From Paralvinella palmiformis (lineage: Eukaryota > Annelida > Polychaeta > Terebellida > Alvinellidae), in assembly GCA_025642065.1 (NCBI GenBank), contig JAODUP010000931.1:62001-126000 (forward strand): DNA of 64,000 nucleotides, given 5' to 3'. The translations under genes were made by a program, and so were the position numbers. Shown in pieces: positions 24,851 through 35,521 of this stretch; within the stretch, counting starts at the first letter, position 1, and every line of letters starts with the position of its first letter. Under the pieces are notes generated by a model that saw only the letters and a program-made list of their open reading frames with translations, did no database searches and was not told the DNA's origin.

Positions 24851-24909
24851 ATTACTTCGCTATATTTGATTATTTTGTATTAGAAAGACGAGTATCAAGA
24901 ACAAGTAGG

Positions 24910-25111
24910 AAAACATGGTGGTCATGGGCCGAAGTTGGACACCCAACTTACCAGCAGTTAACACCTTATCAATCATAACTAGTTGCTCTGCTTCTCTGAG
25001 GAATCTGATATCTGATGTGTGGCAGCTGCTTTTAACCTCTTTCCAGGAAATAAATAAAACGATAATGAAATTACCACAAATGTTAATATTAACATCTTTT
25101 TTCTTTAACAT
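24910..25111 (+). repeat. Inverted partner of 18,260-18,500
   Basis: See that entry. The open frame at 24,915-25,154 (+) shares spaced residues with the minus-strand frame at 18,247-18,498, at a similarity no higher than expected from the DNA match. Confidence 0.5.
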
Positions 25112-25269
25112 GTATTTATTAAAGTTAGCGGTTTATAATGTGCTTAGTTATTAAAGCCAGCTTATGTTACCTTCATACACAATTGAGAATTTTAATTAGA
25201 TATCAGTTTAAAAAAGTTATCATATTGATCAATGGTGCGTTTTTTAAAACTAATATATTAAGAATTAAA

Positions 25270-25930
25270 TTTTTATGTTTCATGTTTACAAATGTTATAG
25301 TTATATGTGGTATATGTCTATATATAAAATGAAGTGAAATATTTAACCATTATAATTACTATGATTGACGAGTAGCTATTTCCATTTAACCTCGGGGTTT
25401 GGTTTCGGGTGGTACATGTAGTCGAGGGCTCCTCCCCCGGGACATGAGATGATGATGAGGCCGAAGCATTTTGTTTTGGCGGATGAAATATATATCAGGC
25501 ACACCTACTGCCGAACTGCACCTAATTTATAACTGCTCAGTTACTGAACAATTGTTACTTGTGTTGGTAAACATATTACTAATTGAATTAAGTCGATGGT
25601 GAGAATGTAATCTATGCGCAAACTATTCAGAAATGATTTAAATGATTCGGAGTTGGAAACATTGTAAAATAGTTAACAACAATATGACCATTCTCCTAAC
25701 TGACATCAGGGCCTTTTGGTGTATTTGGAGAAACCTAAATTCATCTTAACTGCATGATATCTATTGTCAGCGAGTGTTGAATGAATTATCGGAAACATGC
25801 AACTTTAAAGTTTTTTGACTGACGTATTTCCATTAGTTTAGCAAATACAAAGCTAAATCCAGAAATCTCGCACTCACCTTTGGCGCGTATTTGATTATTA
25901 TAACTGAATATCTGTTTTCTTATTGTCACA
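25270..25930 (+). repeat. RepF copy 2
   Basis: Contains 'cctcggggtttggtttcggg' (25,391), 'gacatgagatgatgatgagg' (25,441) and 'gatgaaatatatatcaggca' (25,483). Further on, 'cagggccttttggtgtattt' (25,707) matches the minus-strand copy near 16,310, and 'gtttagcaaatac' (25,837) matches 37,078. The seed 'atgtggtatatgtctatatat' lies where 36,276 carries a large microsatellite. Confidence 0.8.
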
Positions 25931-26429
25931 CTATAGCATAAATATTTGAAGCAATGCTGATGATAGATAATACTGATGATAGATATTTATTTATTACATT
26001 TCAAAATTAATTGAACGGGATTAATATTCTATAAATCATACTGACAGATACATACATATATAGGCAAAGATGTCAAAGTTTTTAATTGAATGTACAATAT
26101 TGTTTTAATGAAGTTGGTTTAATGTTTTTAATTATTAAATTAAAATTAAATACAGAGCAGATACGTTAGATAAATGCTTTAACACTCGTGGAAATTAATG
26201 CACGACTTGGGAAAAGGTTTCTTGATATATGGATATTAACAGCGATATCCTTTAAAATATAGCCTCATTATCATATATCAAAATACGAAACATGTCCGTC
26301 TAATCTGGTTTTGTGAGATAATTTACCTGTTTGGAATGATTTATTACATGTTTTATCGTAAGTCTAAAAAAGATACACCTTGACCCACTAGATTCAGTTC
26401 TTGGGATGGATACTTACCCATCATTCAGC

Positions 26430-26930
26430 CAACTGGTTAGAGTTGATAAGTACAAAATGTTACTCTTGTATGGCATTTTCGTGAATATAAATAAATGCCC
26501 AAGCATAATAAGGTAATATGAAAGATAAAACACTATTTGGACATAGCGTGGGTGGGATTTAAATCCGGATGTTAGAGGTATCTGACCAATGACCCTCTTA
26601 ATTAGCCTTTGGGGACACACTAACTGTGTAGAGTATTACTGTATTTGACCAGGACATATATTATGGCAGTAGTGTGATTCTAAGCGTGACTATCGGATCG
26701 CTAACCAAATATTCTAATGGCATTGCTGATATACATGCTATCGGCTGAGAGTATGGAGATATGGATTTTATCGAAAGGTCGACAGTCACAGCTTTTGTAC
26801 TTATTACCTTGACATTGATGAACCACTTGGCCAATTTATTTTTCACCGATCTAGCAAGCTTGAACAAATACCAATTACTAAATTAATACGTCCAATTATG
26901 TAATCAGCCATTTATCCTTACGGCCAGAAA
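26430..26930 (+). repeat. RepR block with tRNA-like SINE-D (minus)
   Basis: 26,650-26,930 matches copy 1 at 6410-7000 and, inverted, 41,990-42,250. The minus strand of 26,520-26,620 holds a tRNA-like head ('GGCTAATTAAGAGGGTC', B-box-like 'GGATTTAAATCCC') that also occurs at 42,285-42,345 (+). I see no counterpart in copy 1 near 6300-6400. Confidence 0.6.
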
Positions 26931-27249
26931 ACTGATAATATTCAATCATTTATAGCTGAGGTTTTCTAGTTCCAGCTTATTCATCAGTAGCTTCATAGTT
27001 TTGTCGCTAAAAGATGTATTTTTATGGATTTCTGTAATGAGATAATTTTGGATATTCCCTTAACTAACGACTGTTTAAACATTGATAAACACACAGAAGG
27101 CATCACATTATACTATCTAGCTGCATTATTGGAAAATCGCTAAAAATAACTAATTTCTTCAACAATTGTTCTATTTGTTTATTTCGGTTATCATCGTATT
27201 CGAAATGTCCCTCACCCCCACTCATCTCTTCAATATATGTTTTACTGAT

Positions 27250-27328
27250 AAATAATGTTTATGATTCAACTATCTTATTGGATGTTTATATTTATATAGT
27301 TTGGCGTATCACTGTACAACGGGGTTGA

Positions 27329-27393
<65 letters not shown>

Positions 27394-27395
27394 AG
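27250..27395 (+). mobile_element. L2-like LINE tail, duplicate of 7385-7555
   Basis: 'gtatcactgtac' at 27,306 parallels 'gtatcactgtat' at 7467, followed by (TTA)n at 27,329-27,393. The repeat is about 65 bp here against about 28 bp in copy 1. Confidence 0.55.
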
Positions 27396-28208
27396 CTAAT
27401 ATCGCTGTAGTCGTTAAAAGAAATTCGAGCGGATAAGTATCTTATCTGATACACCCAGGATAGTTAGCATATGAGTTATTTAACTAGCTGAAGTGTTTAA
27501 TGGTCATGAGTATTATTACACCGCGTTAACAAGTTTTCTATTAATATCAAGGTAAATCTGATAAAAGTACCACGGTAAAAGACAACGACACTAAATATTA
27601 CTCACTTAGTGTACAATGGAAATGTCATAATATGCACACGGGTGGTAGCAGTCGAGAATGAACCGTTGACATTATTAAAAATACCTTTTAGGAAAGAGAA
27701 GAAAATTGAAGCAATACTGCACCTTGCGTTAGGCAAATATACTTTTCTGACATGTTTTAGATTTTTCAAATTAGCTTGTCTAGAATATTGTGTACGGTAA
27801 TTTCTCTCAATAGCACAATATATTCATTTGCACTATCTAACTAAGTAAATATTGCTTTATTGCATGTGCTCGTTTTCAGTAATTACGATTTGCTTTAGTT
27901 GACCCTCGTCAAACATTCCAATCTAACGGTGTCAGAGGGTAAATGTCAACTAAATGGGGTGCCATGTTAAACCCCACGAACGGAAATTATCACTATTCCT
28001 CAAAAGGATTGATTTTGTTCGCATCACGTTTAGGATAGGTTTGATAATCAATCACTATTCATATATATTCATACATACACGAAACTGATAATTATTCCTA
28101 ACAAGTTCGTTAAATTGTGATCAATTCCAAGCTTAAAGAGTAACGCCAACCAGTTACCAGTTTACCTTTGATATGTGTGTTTGATTATATGTGTGTGTGC
28201 GTGCGTGT

Positions 28209-28314
<106 letters not shown>

Positions 28315-28525
28315 GGGGTTTTTGTGTGATTGTCTCTGTAGGTCCTTTCTGACATGTAACTCACTTTTAATAATAATATGTCTTACTAATTATAATGCAA
28401 TTATTGGTTAACAAAGAAAAAAAACCCGCCTTTCTCACTTATCTAAGTAAATTCACTTAATTGATTTATTCTAGAATATAGTTAACCCGTAAATAATATG
28501 TCGAATCATCATTAATTTAAAATAA

Positions 28526-28836
28526 TAATAATAATATGTGATATTTATATAACACCCTATTCAGCTAGAAGCTGCTCTAAGGCGCTTACAATATTATTTA
28601 CAATATTATCATCCCTGACACAGACCTATTTCCACCCAGCACATATCTCAACTCCCATGATAGGGGCTAAGCGTTACTCAAACACATAGCCATCGCATCC
28701 TGTCAGGTACTCATTTTTTTATGGATGAGTGAACCAGTCGCCACATGACGGCATTGCAGCTCACGAAGCCTCGAACACGCGACCTTTCGGCTACGAGTCC
28801 TATGCTCTAACTAACCGCGCTATCACGGCTCGACAT
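28526..28836 (-). mobile_element. SINE-C copy 1, tRNA head plus L2-like tail
   Basis: On the minus strand a tRNA-like head ('AGCGCGGTTAGTTAGAGC', B box 'GTTCGAGGC' at 28,769-28,777) leads into a body with 'TGGCGACTGGTTCACTCATCC'. The tail contains 'GCGCCTTAGAGCAGCTTCTAG' and 'TATATAAATATCACAT' and ends in (ATT)n. Sister copies are at 31,163-31,468 and 41,135-41,490, all minus. The tail layout resembles the 3' end of the L2-like LINEs in the window, the usual sign of a SINE using a LINE's machinery. Confidence 0.85.
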
Positions 28837-29196
28837 CACTCTGGCGGTATTGTCTCTATTAAATCTTTGGCCGTCTTATAAACGTAGAGTTCAATAATGT
28901 TATTTACCTGCAAAGACGCTGTAAATAACCGAATGAATTACATACGTCATTAAAATAGATGGTTATTCCGACAGCTTTTAACTATTTTCAGATTTGAATT
29001 ACGCGATACATTATAGCACGATCCTGTTTTGTTCACGGTTTTGGTAGTCTCTTTCTCCAGCCGGTAGCGCACTCTGCCCCAAATCCTTAGATTCATTGCT
29101 ACGTGCCGTTTTGGTATTGTCAAAAGTGAATAGAGAAGTAGAAGGAAGTAAGTAGAAGAACATAAGATATTGCGATTATAGACACGTATCAAACCT

Positions 29197-29258
<62 letters not shown>
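29197..29258. repeat. (TC)n microsatellite
   Basis: About 62 bp of uninterrupted TC. Confidence 0.95.
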
Positions 29259-29261
<3 letters not shown>

Positions 29262-29889
29262 ATCTGTTTACCTTACATTGTTTGTGGTCATATAAAAGTG
29301 GTCTCCTTCTATTAGGTTATTATCTATTTTATACTACGAGTGATGAAGTGATGCGTATATACCATATCATATATTTGGTAAGAGAATTTGCGGCGGAAAA
29401 TATGAAATGAAACAATAAATCTGGTTAAGTTTTATATGGAAACCTGGAATAATGATGGATTGGCCGAAATTACTTCGTCGTTAATGTTTATCTCTAAACA
29501 ATCACAACCTTGTCAATAATTGATACGGAGGCTGTCTCCTTCTACTGGAATGTTGATGTGAGACATTATCAAAGTATCTAAAGTTTTGTCGTTTTGGTTT
29601 AATATCGCAAGAGTGCAACATTATTAGTTGGAATGTCGGAAGGGATAAACTAAAGCCTTTTATATAAGGCAAAAAACAAACAGCATATCATGTCTAGACT
29701 GGGATCATAAAAATGTCAAAACTTTGGTTCTTCTTAATTAAGAAGGTAAATAAACGAAGTTCTTCATAATAATTCTAACAAGGGAAGAACAAACTCACAC
29801 TATTTAATCCGGATACAAACACAATAATTTAAGAATAGTACACTATTTTATTAATTAACGATAAAGCAAGAGCATATCAATATTTCTGA

Positions 29890-30120
29890 TGTTTAAAAAG
29901 GTTATATTTATATGTGGTATATGTCAAGATATAAAGTGAAGTGAAATATTGAGCAGTTGTAATTTCTATGATGTGATGTGATGTGACGGGTAGGTATTTC
30001 CATTTAGCCTGGGGTTTGGTTTCAGGTGGTACAAGTAGTCGAGTGGCTCTTCACTTGGGACATGAGATGATGAAGAAGTTTTTTTGGGCGGATGAAATAT
30101 ATATCAGACACACCTATTGC
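29890..30120 (+). repeat. RepF copy 3 (partial)
   Basis: Landmarks: 'atgtggtatatgtcaagata' (29,913), 'ggggtttggtttcaggtggt' (30,010), 'gacatgagatgatga' (30,059) and 'gatgaaatatatatcagaca' (30,092). It breaks off at about 30,120, where RepG begins. Confidence 0.8.
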
Positions 30121-31465
30121 CTAAAACCATCTTCTTAGACATATATGTTACAGTTAAGCGAAAATTAATTAGATTTAGATCTACAACCTACAGTAGAAGA
30201 ACATCTTTTCAACAAATTAAGAATAACATTAATCTTGTTGAGTTAATCTCGTGGTTTGGATATAACTGCTTACAGATGAAGATGCCATGTTTTAGACGAA
30301 ACTAAAAAAAAATAAGTACCTTATACACTTTGTTACACCAATAGAATGGTTATAGAATGGCTCCTTAATGGACGTAATTTGATAATCCTTCGTTTATTAT
30401 TCTAGTTTTAATACGAGAAAAGTTTACTCAATTTCGAAATATATATGCTTCTTCACCTTTCATGGATCTATTCAATCCTTCAATTATCTGCCCATTTTTT
30501 GTAACGTATACAAATTTCAGCTAACATTGCTAATATTAGATAGTGAAGTGATAAACAAAATTAAAAGAGTAAATGCTTAGGGCTTTATTGGTGATTTCCA
30601 GCAAGCCTGCCCTTAATGTGAACAAAATCAATTACTTTTAGGAATGGTATAATTTTATCTTTAGCATCTTAGCATTATTTCAGTTTATGAACGTCTGTTT
30701 ATATTTTAAAGATTCACGTAATTGTTCATTGTTGAAATCCAATATTTAATGACGATCCTCTTGCTTCTACCATTCGTTTAACATTGGACTGTAGTTAGTT
30801 GGCACATACACGCCCTGACGCCGTTAGATGTCAGGATGGATTGCTCAAATCAGTATAACTGAAAACAACCTCATGCGACATAGCAGTATTTTCTGTTGAG
30901 AGAAGAGATTCGATACTTACACCATATTCTAGGCACTCAACCTATTTTAGAAACCCTGAAGAATTTATTTGGCTGACGCATGACGATGTTCATGTTTTGT
31001 CTTCATGTAATATTCCCATTTTACATGCAATGAGCAATATTTAGTGCCCATGTGTGTCAACATGGGAATTTTATCGGAGTTACCTTGATAATAAGAAAGA
31101 ACCTGATGGACAATGAAATAATATTAGGAACTTTAATCAGTCAAATAACTCATACTACTACTACTACTACTAATAATAATAATAATAATACGTGGTATTT
31201 ATAAAGCACCTTATCTAGCTATATAGTAAAATTATCACTGACTTAGAAATGTCACAATTCAGCACACATCTCAACTCCCAAGGAGGCATACACGGCATGC
31301 TCCCATTACAGGTGCAAAGCGTTACTCAAACATAGAGCAGTCCTGACAGGTTTTCATTTCTGGCTGAGTGAACCAGTCTCCACATGACAGCATTGCAGCT
31401 CTTGAGCCTCGAACCTACGACCCTTCGATTACGAGTCCTACACTCTAACTAACTGCACATCACAA
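30120..31465 (+). repeat. RepG copy 1, including SINE-C
   Basis: 30,175-30,285 matches 38,510-38,600 ('acctacag' through 'taatcttgttgagtt'). 30,340-31,000 matches 40,100-40,830 ('tagaatgg.*ccttaatgg', 'atggatctatt.a.tc', 'gaacaaaatcaat', 'attttagaaacc', 'ctgacgcatgac'). Both copies then run into a SINE-C. No conserved coding frame. Confidence 0.75.
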
Positions 31466-31468
31466 ATT
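31163..31468 (-). mobile_element. SINE-C copy 2
   Basis: The minus strand carries the same head, body and (ATT)n tail as 28,526-28,836. The B-box region on + is 'gcctcgaacctacg' (31,406-31,419). A (TAC)n(TAA)n tract at 31,143-31,190 extends the tail. Confidence 0.85.
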
Positions 31469-31624
31469 CCCAACTATAAATGCAAGCAGCAAAAGACGGG
31501 TTTCATAATGAAAGATATTGTAAAAGTTTAACTTTAGCTGATCATGCATTTCGTAAAGAACATATAAAAGATGATAGTGTTAAACACTTTTTGTGGTAAT
31601 TGCATCATTGTGTTTTTTCCTCCA

Positions 31625-33100
31625 ATCAGTCCTTCAGGTTGGCCCACGGCCAATATGCATTGTCGTGGGCACGCTACCGTGGGCAATGGAGTTGTCTCGC
31701 TGTGCGGAGGGGTCCGAGTCTTGCCTGCTTGAGGTCGGCACGTATTGTTCCCAGCAGGTTTGTGCAGTTCCTTCCTAGTCGGGGTTTGTAGGCTTGTGAG
31801 CCAATAACCGCGAAGTCTAATGCCCTCTGAGCGGGCGCGTCAGGATCCAGGCGTAGGACATAGGCTAACATTGGCCATCTTTGCTTTGCGACCTTGGAGG
31901 AGAGGGGTTATTCATTGCACAGATTGTGAAGTGCCTGGTTGGTGATAAGGCTTTTTGGCCAGCAGTGACTTGTGATTATACGAGGTGTCTGCAGTGGATT
32001 GCATCCAGCTTGTTAAGCATGGCTTTCGGTATTTCCCATCTATCGCAATTATAGAGCATGATTGATACATTGCCTTGTATGCAGTGGGCTGTGATGTATG
32101 TAGCGACACAGTAAGGAACCTAGGGTGTTTTTGGTCTTGCGCCAGCTATTATTGCCTTGTCATCCGAATCTGTCTCTGTGGTATATATGACTAAACTCTG
32201 TCTTCGTCTCGTTCAAGAACAGATTGTGGGATTTCAGTTTCTCTGCTGTTACAGACTGGATATGGTCCAGTGGTTTCTTCTCGTCACCCAGGAAGTCAAC
32301 ATCGTCTGCGTATTCCATTTCTAGTGGCAGACCTAGGCTGGAGACTGGTGGTTGGAAACCGGTTAGAGCTTTCTCGGAAGGATCAGAGTGGAGCAGCGAA
32401 GCAGCATGTTCACGACATATCAATGCCGATCTTGTGAAAGTCCCATTTCCTTGTCACCACCACTGAGATCAACATATATTGTGCCCATACAATATCTGTG
32501 CAGCTGCTGCCTCTTTTGAAACCACTTTGGTAGGGTGCGGCGTAGAGTAATGATAGATAATATGTTTCTTATACTGTTCAGCAGGAATATCGGTTGGAGG
32601 CTGGTTGGTGGACCGGGGGATTTATTTGGCTTGGTCAAGTGTTCATTCTCCTAGTGTCTCTATGGGCACGTGGTATTGAAACGATTGAGTTGATGATTTT
32701 GGCCAGTGGGCGGGAGACAATATGTTTTGAGTGCTTATAGGAGCTCGCTGTTGCTGCCGTTTAGACTCGCGGCACCACCATTTTGGAGTGCGGTGATGGC
32801 GGTCTTAACTTCCTCCTCCGTCATATGGGTGTGGAGGGGCTATTGGGTGCCCTCAAACCGCTGCAGCGGTTCGTCCAGTTGGCTGGAACCCGTCTTTGAT
32901 CGCTCTTGCTTTGCCTTTGTTCGTTCCCATGAGGTTGCCATCTGTGTCTTGGACAATGATGGGCGGGGCGGGTTTCTTTGAGCGGAGCTGCTTTGCTGCA
33001 CTAAACATCTTACAACACTCATCGGCTGAGGTGATTTGGTCTGCCTCTTCCACTGCAACTTCCTTCAACCTTTTGGATATGAGGCACAAAATGTTGTTGC
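31625..33100 (-). pseudogene. RTE-like reverse transcriptase and C-terminal domain remnant
   Basis: The reverse transcriptase copies the element's RNA at a nicked target. Visible on the minus strand are 'QITSADECCKMF' and 'KKPAPPIIVQDTDGN' (33,050-32,930), then 'TEEEVKTAITALQNGGAAS' (about 32,823-32,767; family pattern A...L..g.A.G.D). Next come 'LLNSIRNILSIITLRR' (about 32,580-32,533), the active-site box 'YADDVDF' (near 32,295-32,312) and 'LNETKTEF' (about 32,215-32,190). The C-terminal domain 'APAQRALDFAVIGSQAYK' (about 31,840-31,785) follows. I find no convincing motif A ('D..KAFD') in any frame between 32,530 and 32,420, so a deletion probably removed it. Confidence 0.8.
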
Positions 33101-33316
33101 ACTCCTTCCGAAGGGCAGTGGCGGTCTTTACTTTTGCCGTGTTGGTAGATCTTAAGCCTCAGTGCCTTTTGTTGTTCTGACAGCTTGGTGACTGTGGGAT
33201 CTGCCGTATATTATGTACTGTTCCATCTGTTGAGCTCTCCGACCGTGTTTGCTGCTGAAGTCTTCATATATTCCAGCAAGTGCTTCATTTTGGGTCCTAG
33301 CTCAGGCGGTGTTTGG

Positions 33317-34170
33317 TCAGTCTGTTATGCAGTTGTTCCTGGTTGACTGGTACTGAAGGGTCTTTACAGAGCTTGTCAATGTCAGTGCGTGGCTTGGCAT
33401 TGGGTGAAGTCTGTCCATCCTGATCCGTGTGATAACGGGTTTGTGGTCAGAGTTCAAGTCAGTGGCTCCATAAGAGCGCGAGTCTTTGGGTATTGCGATA
33501 GCATTCTTCTGGCATAATGCATAGTCAATCTGGTTGAATACTGCCTTGGTGACATTGGAGCTTTCAGCGATATGGCCTATCCATGTTATTCGGTGTATAT
33601 ATGGGTGTTTGGAGGCGGAGTTGCTAGCAAAGAGGCCGTTGGTTGATAGGAAGTCGAGAAGTGTAGCACCATTTGAGTTGTGTGTCCATGCCGTATGAGC
33701 CCATACTCGAATGAGCGCCATCCTCAGGATCTTCGGGGGTGAGCTTTCCAAGCTTGGAATTGAAATCACCACAAAGGAAGATCTTCTATCTAACAGGGAT
33801 GCTTATAACGGAAGTTAGTTCTGCATAGAAGTTGTCCAAGAGGGTTGGGTCTTCTGCTGCGGGTGAAATCGAATGTGGAGACCCGATCACTTATGTACTT
33901 GTATGAATTGATGTGGTTGGGAAGTGTTGGGCTTATGACAAAGCCTAGATCTCGGTAGGATGATTCCTTCTGTTCCACGAGTACTAGCTTGTGTCCCAAT
34001 TGAAGTGTATGTTCCCATTTATCTTTTGTTTTTGTCTCTTAGATGGACACACTGCCAATGTTGTAGTATTCGCATTCTGAGCCTAGTATCTCTCTTTGTG
34101 ATGAGGCGGACAAGCTGCGGATGTTCCATGTACCAATGGCAAACTTCCAGTTTGGAGGCTTTGCACTGAT
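33317..34170 (-). pseudogene. RTE-like apurinic endonuclease domain remnant
   Basis: The endonuclease nicks target DNA to prime reverse transcription. On the minus strand the start reads 'FAIGTWNIRSLSA' (34,147-34,109), the usual N-terminal strand. Next come 'DLGFVISPTLPNHI' (about 33,950-33,909) and, after a frameshift, a 151-codon open frame (33,772-33,317) with 'LLDFLSTNGLFASNS', 'HRITWIG', 'NQIDYALCQ' and 'NSDHKPV' (SDH near 33,442-33,450). The SDH box contains catalytic Asp and His. The 'GDFN' box is not intact. Confidence 0.8.
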
Positions 34171-34352
34171 GTGTCTGGCATATGGTTAAGGATTTACATG
34201 AAGGGTAGACATAGTTACAGAGGGCCTAGGGTTAATCCTTTTACCACTCAAAGCATATGTTAATATCAGAGCGGAAACCTGACAGCGATTAGTTTCACAG
34301 ATTTGCTGTTGCTTACAGCGAAGGCCGAATGATTGCTCATATAAGGCTACTG

Positions 34353-34354
<2 letters not shown>

Positions 34355-34405
<51 letters not shown>

Positions 34406-34434
34406 ACAAACAAACAAACACACTTACATACATA

Positions 34435-34476
<42 letters not shown>

Positions 34477-34489
34477 CACACACACACAT
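34355..34489. repeat. Compound (TA)n-(CA)n microsatellite
   Basis: TA at 34,355-34,403, a short AAAC/CATA bridge, then CA at 34,437-34,489. It makes the long Tyr/Ile and Cys/Val open frames near 34,186-34,572, which are artefacts. Confidence 0.95.
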
Positions 34490-34660
34490 AAAATATGTAA
34501 AAATAGTTCTGTTTCATTCAGACATGGAGCATATGTGTTCCCAGTCTCTGATTGGATGATGAAAACCAACAATTAATTTAATCTTGTATTTCCACATCCT
34601 CCTTCATGATTTTACATAAATAAATATGTTGCGTGCCAGACAATGACTGAAGATAGATAC

Positions 34661-34858
34661 TCAGTTTGCAAATACATTTCCGTGAGCTTTTCTTAGGGCA
34701 TCCTTGTTTTTCAACCACGTTAACAGTCTGATAAACGGAACATCACATTCTTTAGCAATTTGAGTCTTAGCTTTCAACTTTATGTCAACTTCGTCAAGAA
34801 ATTGCAACTTTTTGTCAAGAGATATTGTTTTACGTTTGCTGCCATTGTGATATTTGAT
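34661..34858 (-). pseudogene. pogo/Tigger-type transposase N-terminus (CENP-B-like HTH) fossil
   Basis: The minus strand encodes about 61 codons in one frame. They begin '...NGSKRKTISLDKKLQFL', continue 'DEVDIKLKAKTQIAKECDVP' and 'LLTWLKNKDALRKAHGN', and end at a stop at 34,663-34,661. This is the first helix-turn-helix (psq/CENP-B N-terminal type) of pogo/Tigger transposases, which binds the terminal repeats. Characteristic positions are K.L..LDEVD, K..IAKE, and L..WLKNKD.LR. The second HTH and the DDE catalytic domain are missing. Minus-strand motifs such as 'GGTTATAACGAAATT' at 35,240-35,255 suit the 5' region of such an element. Confidence 0.8.
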
Positions 34859-34865
34859 TACTGAT

Positions 34866-35068
34866 TCTTTGCTATGTATTTCGGTGGGAAATACCCAGAC
34901 TCTCTCTTATTCAGCACAGCCTCTATTTTGGAATGGTTGAGAATAGCTCCTCTCCCACCACTTACAGGGGGAGGAGTACGGAAAGATGGAGCCAAAATAC
35001 CCCGAGGGTGGTCACTGCCAGATTGTTTTACGTCTTCAGGGGGTCTTTAACATCCCCATTTATTTTAA
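34866..35068 (-). mobile_element. SINE-B, head-less copy next to the pogo fossil
   Basis: The reverse complement matches 45,930-46,127 of the full-length SINE-B, including 'CTGGCAGTGACCACCCTCGG' and 'GGCTCCATCTTTCCGTACT'. The first 165 bp, including the tRNA head, are missing. TACTGAT occurs at 34,859-34,865 and 35,069-35,075 and may be a short target-site duplication, which would mean insertion as a 5'-truncated copy inside the pogo relic. Confidence 0.85.
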
Positions 35069-35075
35069 TACTGAT

Positions 35076-35459
35076 AGACAATTATTTATATTTAAACAGG
35101 TTGACAAGCCAATTCAAAGTTCGCAATTTATCATAAGTCACGATGCCATTTGAAATGACATGTGTTATATTTTGTTCCATTTACGATTGCAATAATCACA
35201 ACGGTCGTTCGACTGACTGACAATTTAAATTACCAACATCGTAATTTCGTTATAACCAGTTCGAATTATATTGATTTAATGCAGCTGGGACCGAAAATTC
35301 ACGTCGTTTTAAGCAAGTTTTCGTTATGTAAATTTCGTAATATACACAGTTTCTTTACTGTGGAAGTGAATGGACGATTGGCAGGACCAGCTAACCACTT
35401 TAACCACTTTAAGATACCATTTTGCGATATCCTAGTTATTTATAAACAACCTTTTCTTT

Positions 35460-35460
<1 letters not shown>
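35076..35460. other. Possible 5' region of the pogo-type element
   Basis: The minus strand upstream of the HTH fossil contains 'ATTCGAACTGGTTATAACGA', a motif style common near pogo/Tigger ends. A true terminal repeat was not identified. The open frame at 35,162-35,533 runs into a (TA)n and is not a gene. Confidence 0.35.

Positions 35461-35463
<3 letters not shown>

Positions 35464-35519
<56 letters not shown>
35464..35519. repeat. (TA)n microsatellite
   Basis: About 56 bp of TA. Confidence 0.95.

Positions 35520-35521
<2 letters not shown>

Larger units (their letters stand above)
18650..27970 (+). repeat. Long collinear duplication, copy 2
   Basis: Partner of 3520-8110; that entry lists the paired landmarks. 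This copy is about twice as long. Extra DNA includes the pogo-like MITE at 19,741-20,396, the segment 20,400-23,000, the block 23,700-25,000, a RepF at 25,270-25,930 and a tRNA-like SINE near 26,520-26,640. No host exon was recognised in either copy. Confidence 0.7.
31600..34180 (-). mobile_element. RTE-like non-LTR retrotransposon, inactive, nearly complete
   Basis: About 2.6 kb, visibly GC-richer than its surroundings, with domains in order on the minus strand: endonuclease (about 34,170-33,400), a linker and N-terminal RT region (33,100-32,450), the RT active-site region (32,420-32,160) and a short C-terminal domain (31,871-31,625). The motif set and order fit the RTE-like group whose endonuclease is often mis-annotated as craniofacial development protein 2. 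Frameshifts, stops and loss of the RT motif-A region make it non-functional. Its 3' end near 31,590 has no clear tail or target-site duplication. Confidence 0.85.

Noticed and set aside
31593..33180. Plus-strand open frames across the GC-rich island (for example 32,706-32,981 and 32,896-33,180)
   Set aside because: Antisense shadows of the minus-strand RTE-like element; no independent family resemblance.
34186..34572. 128-codon minus-strand open frame
   Set aside because: Mostly translated (TA)n and (CA)n microsatellite; no non-repetitive conserved part.
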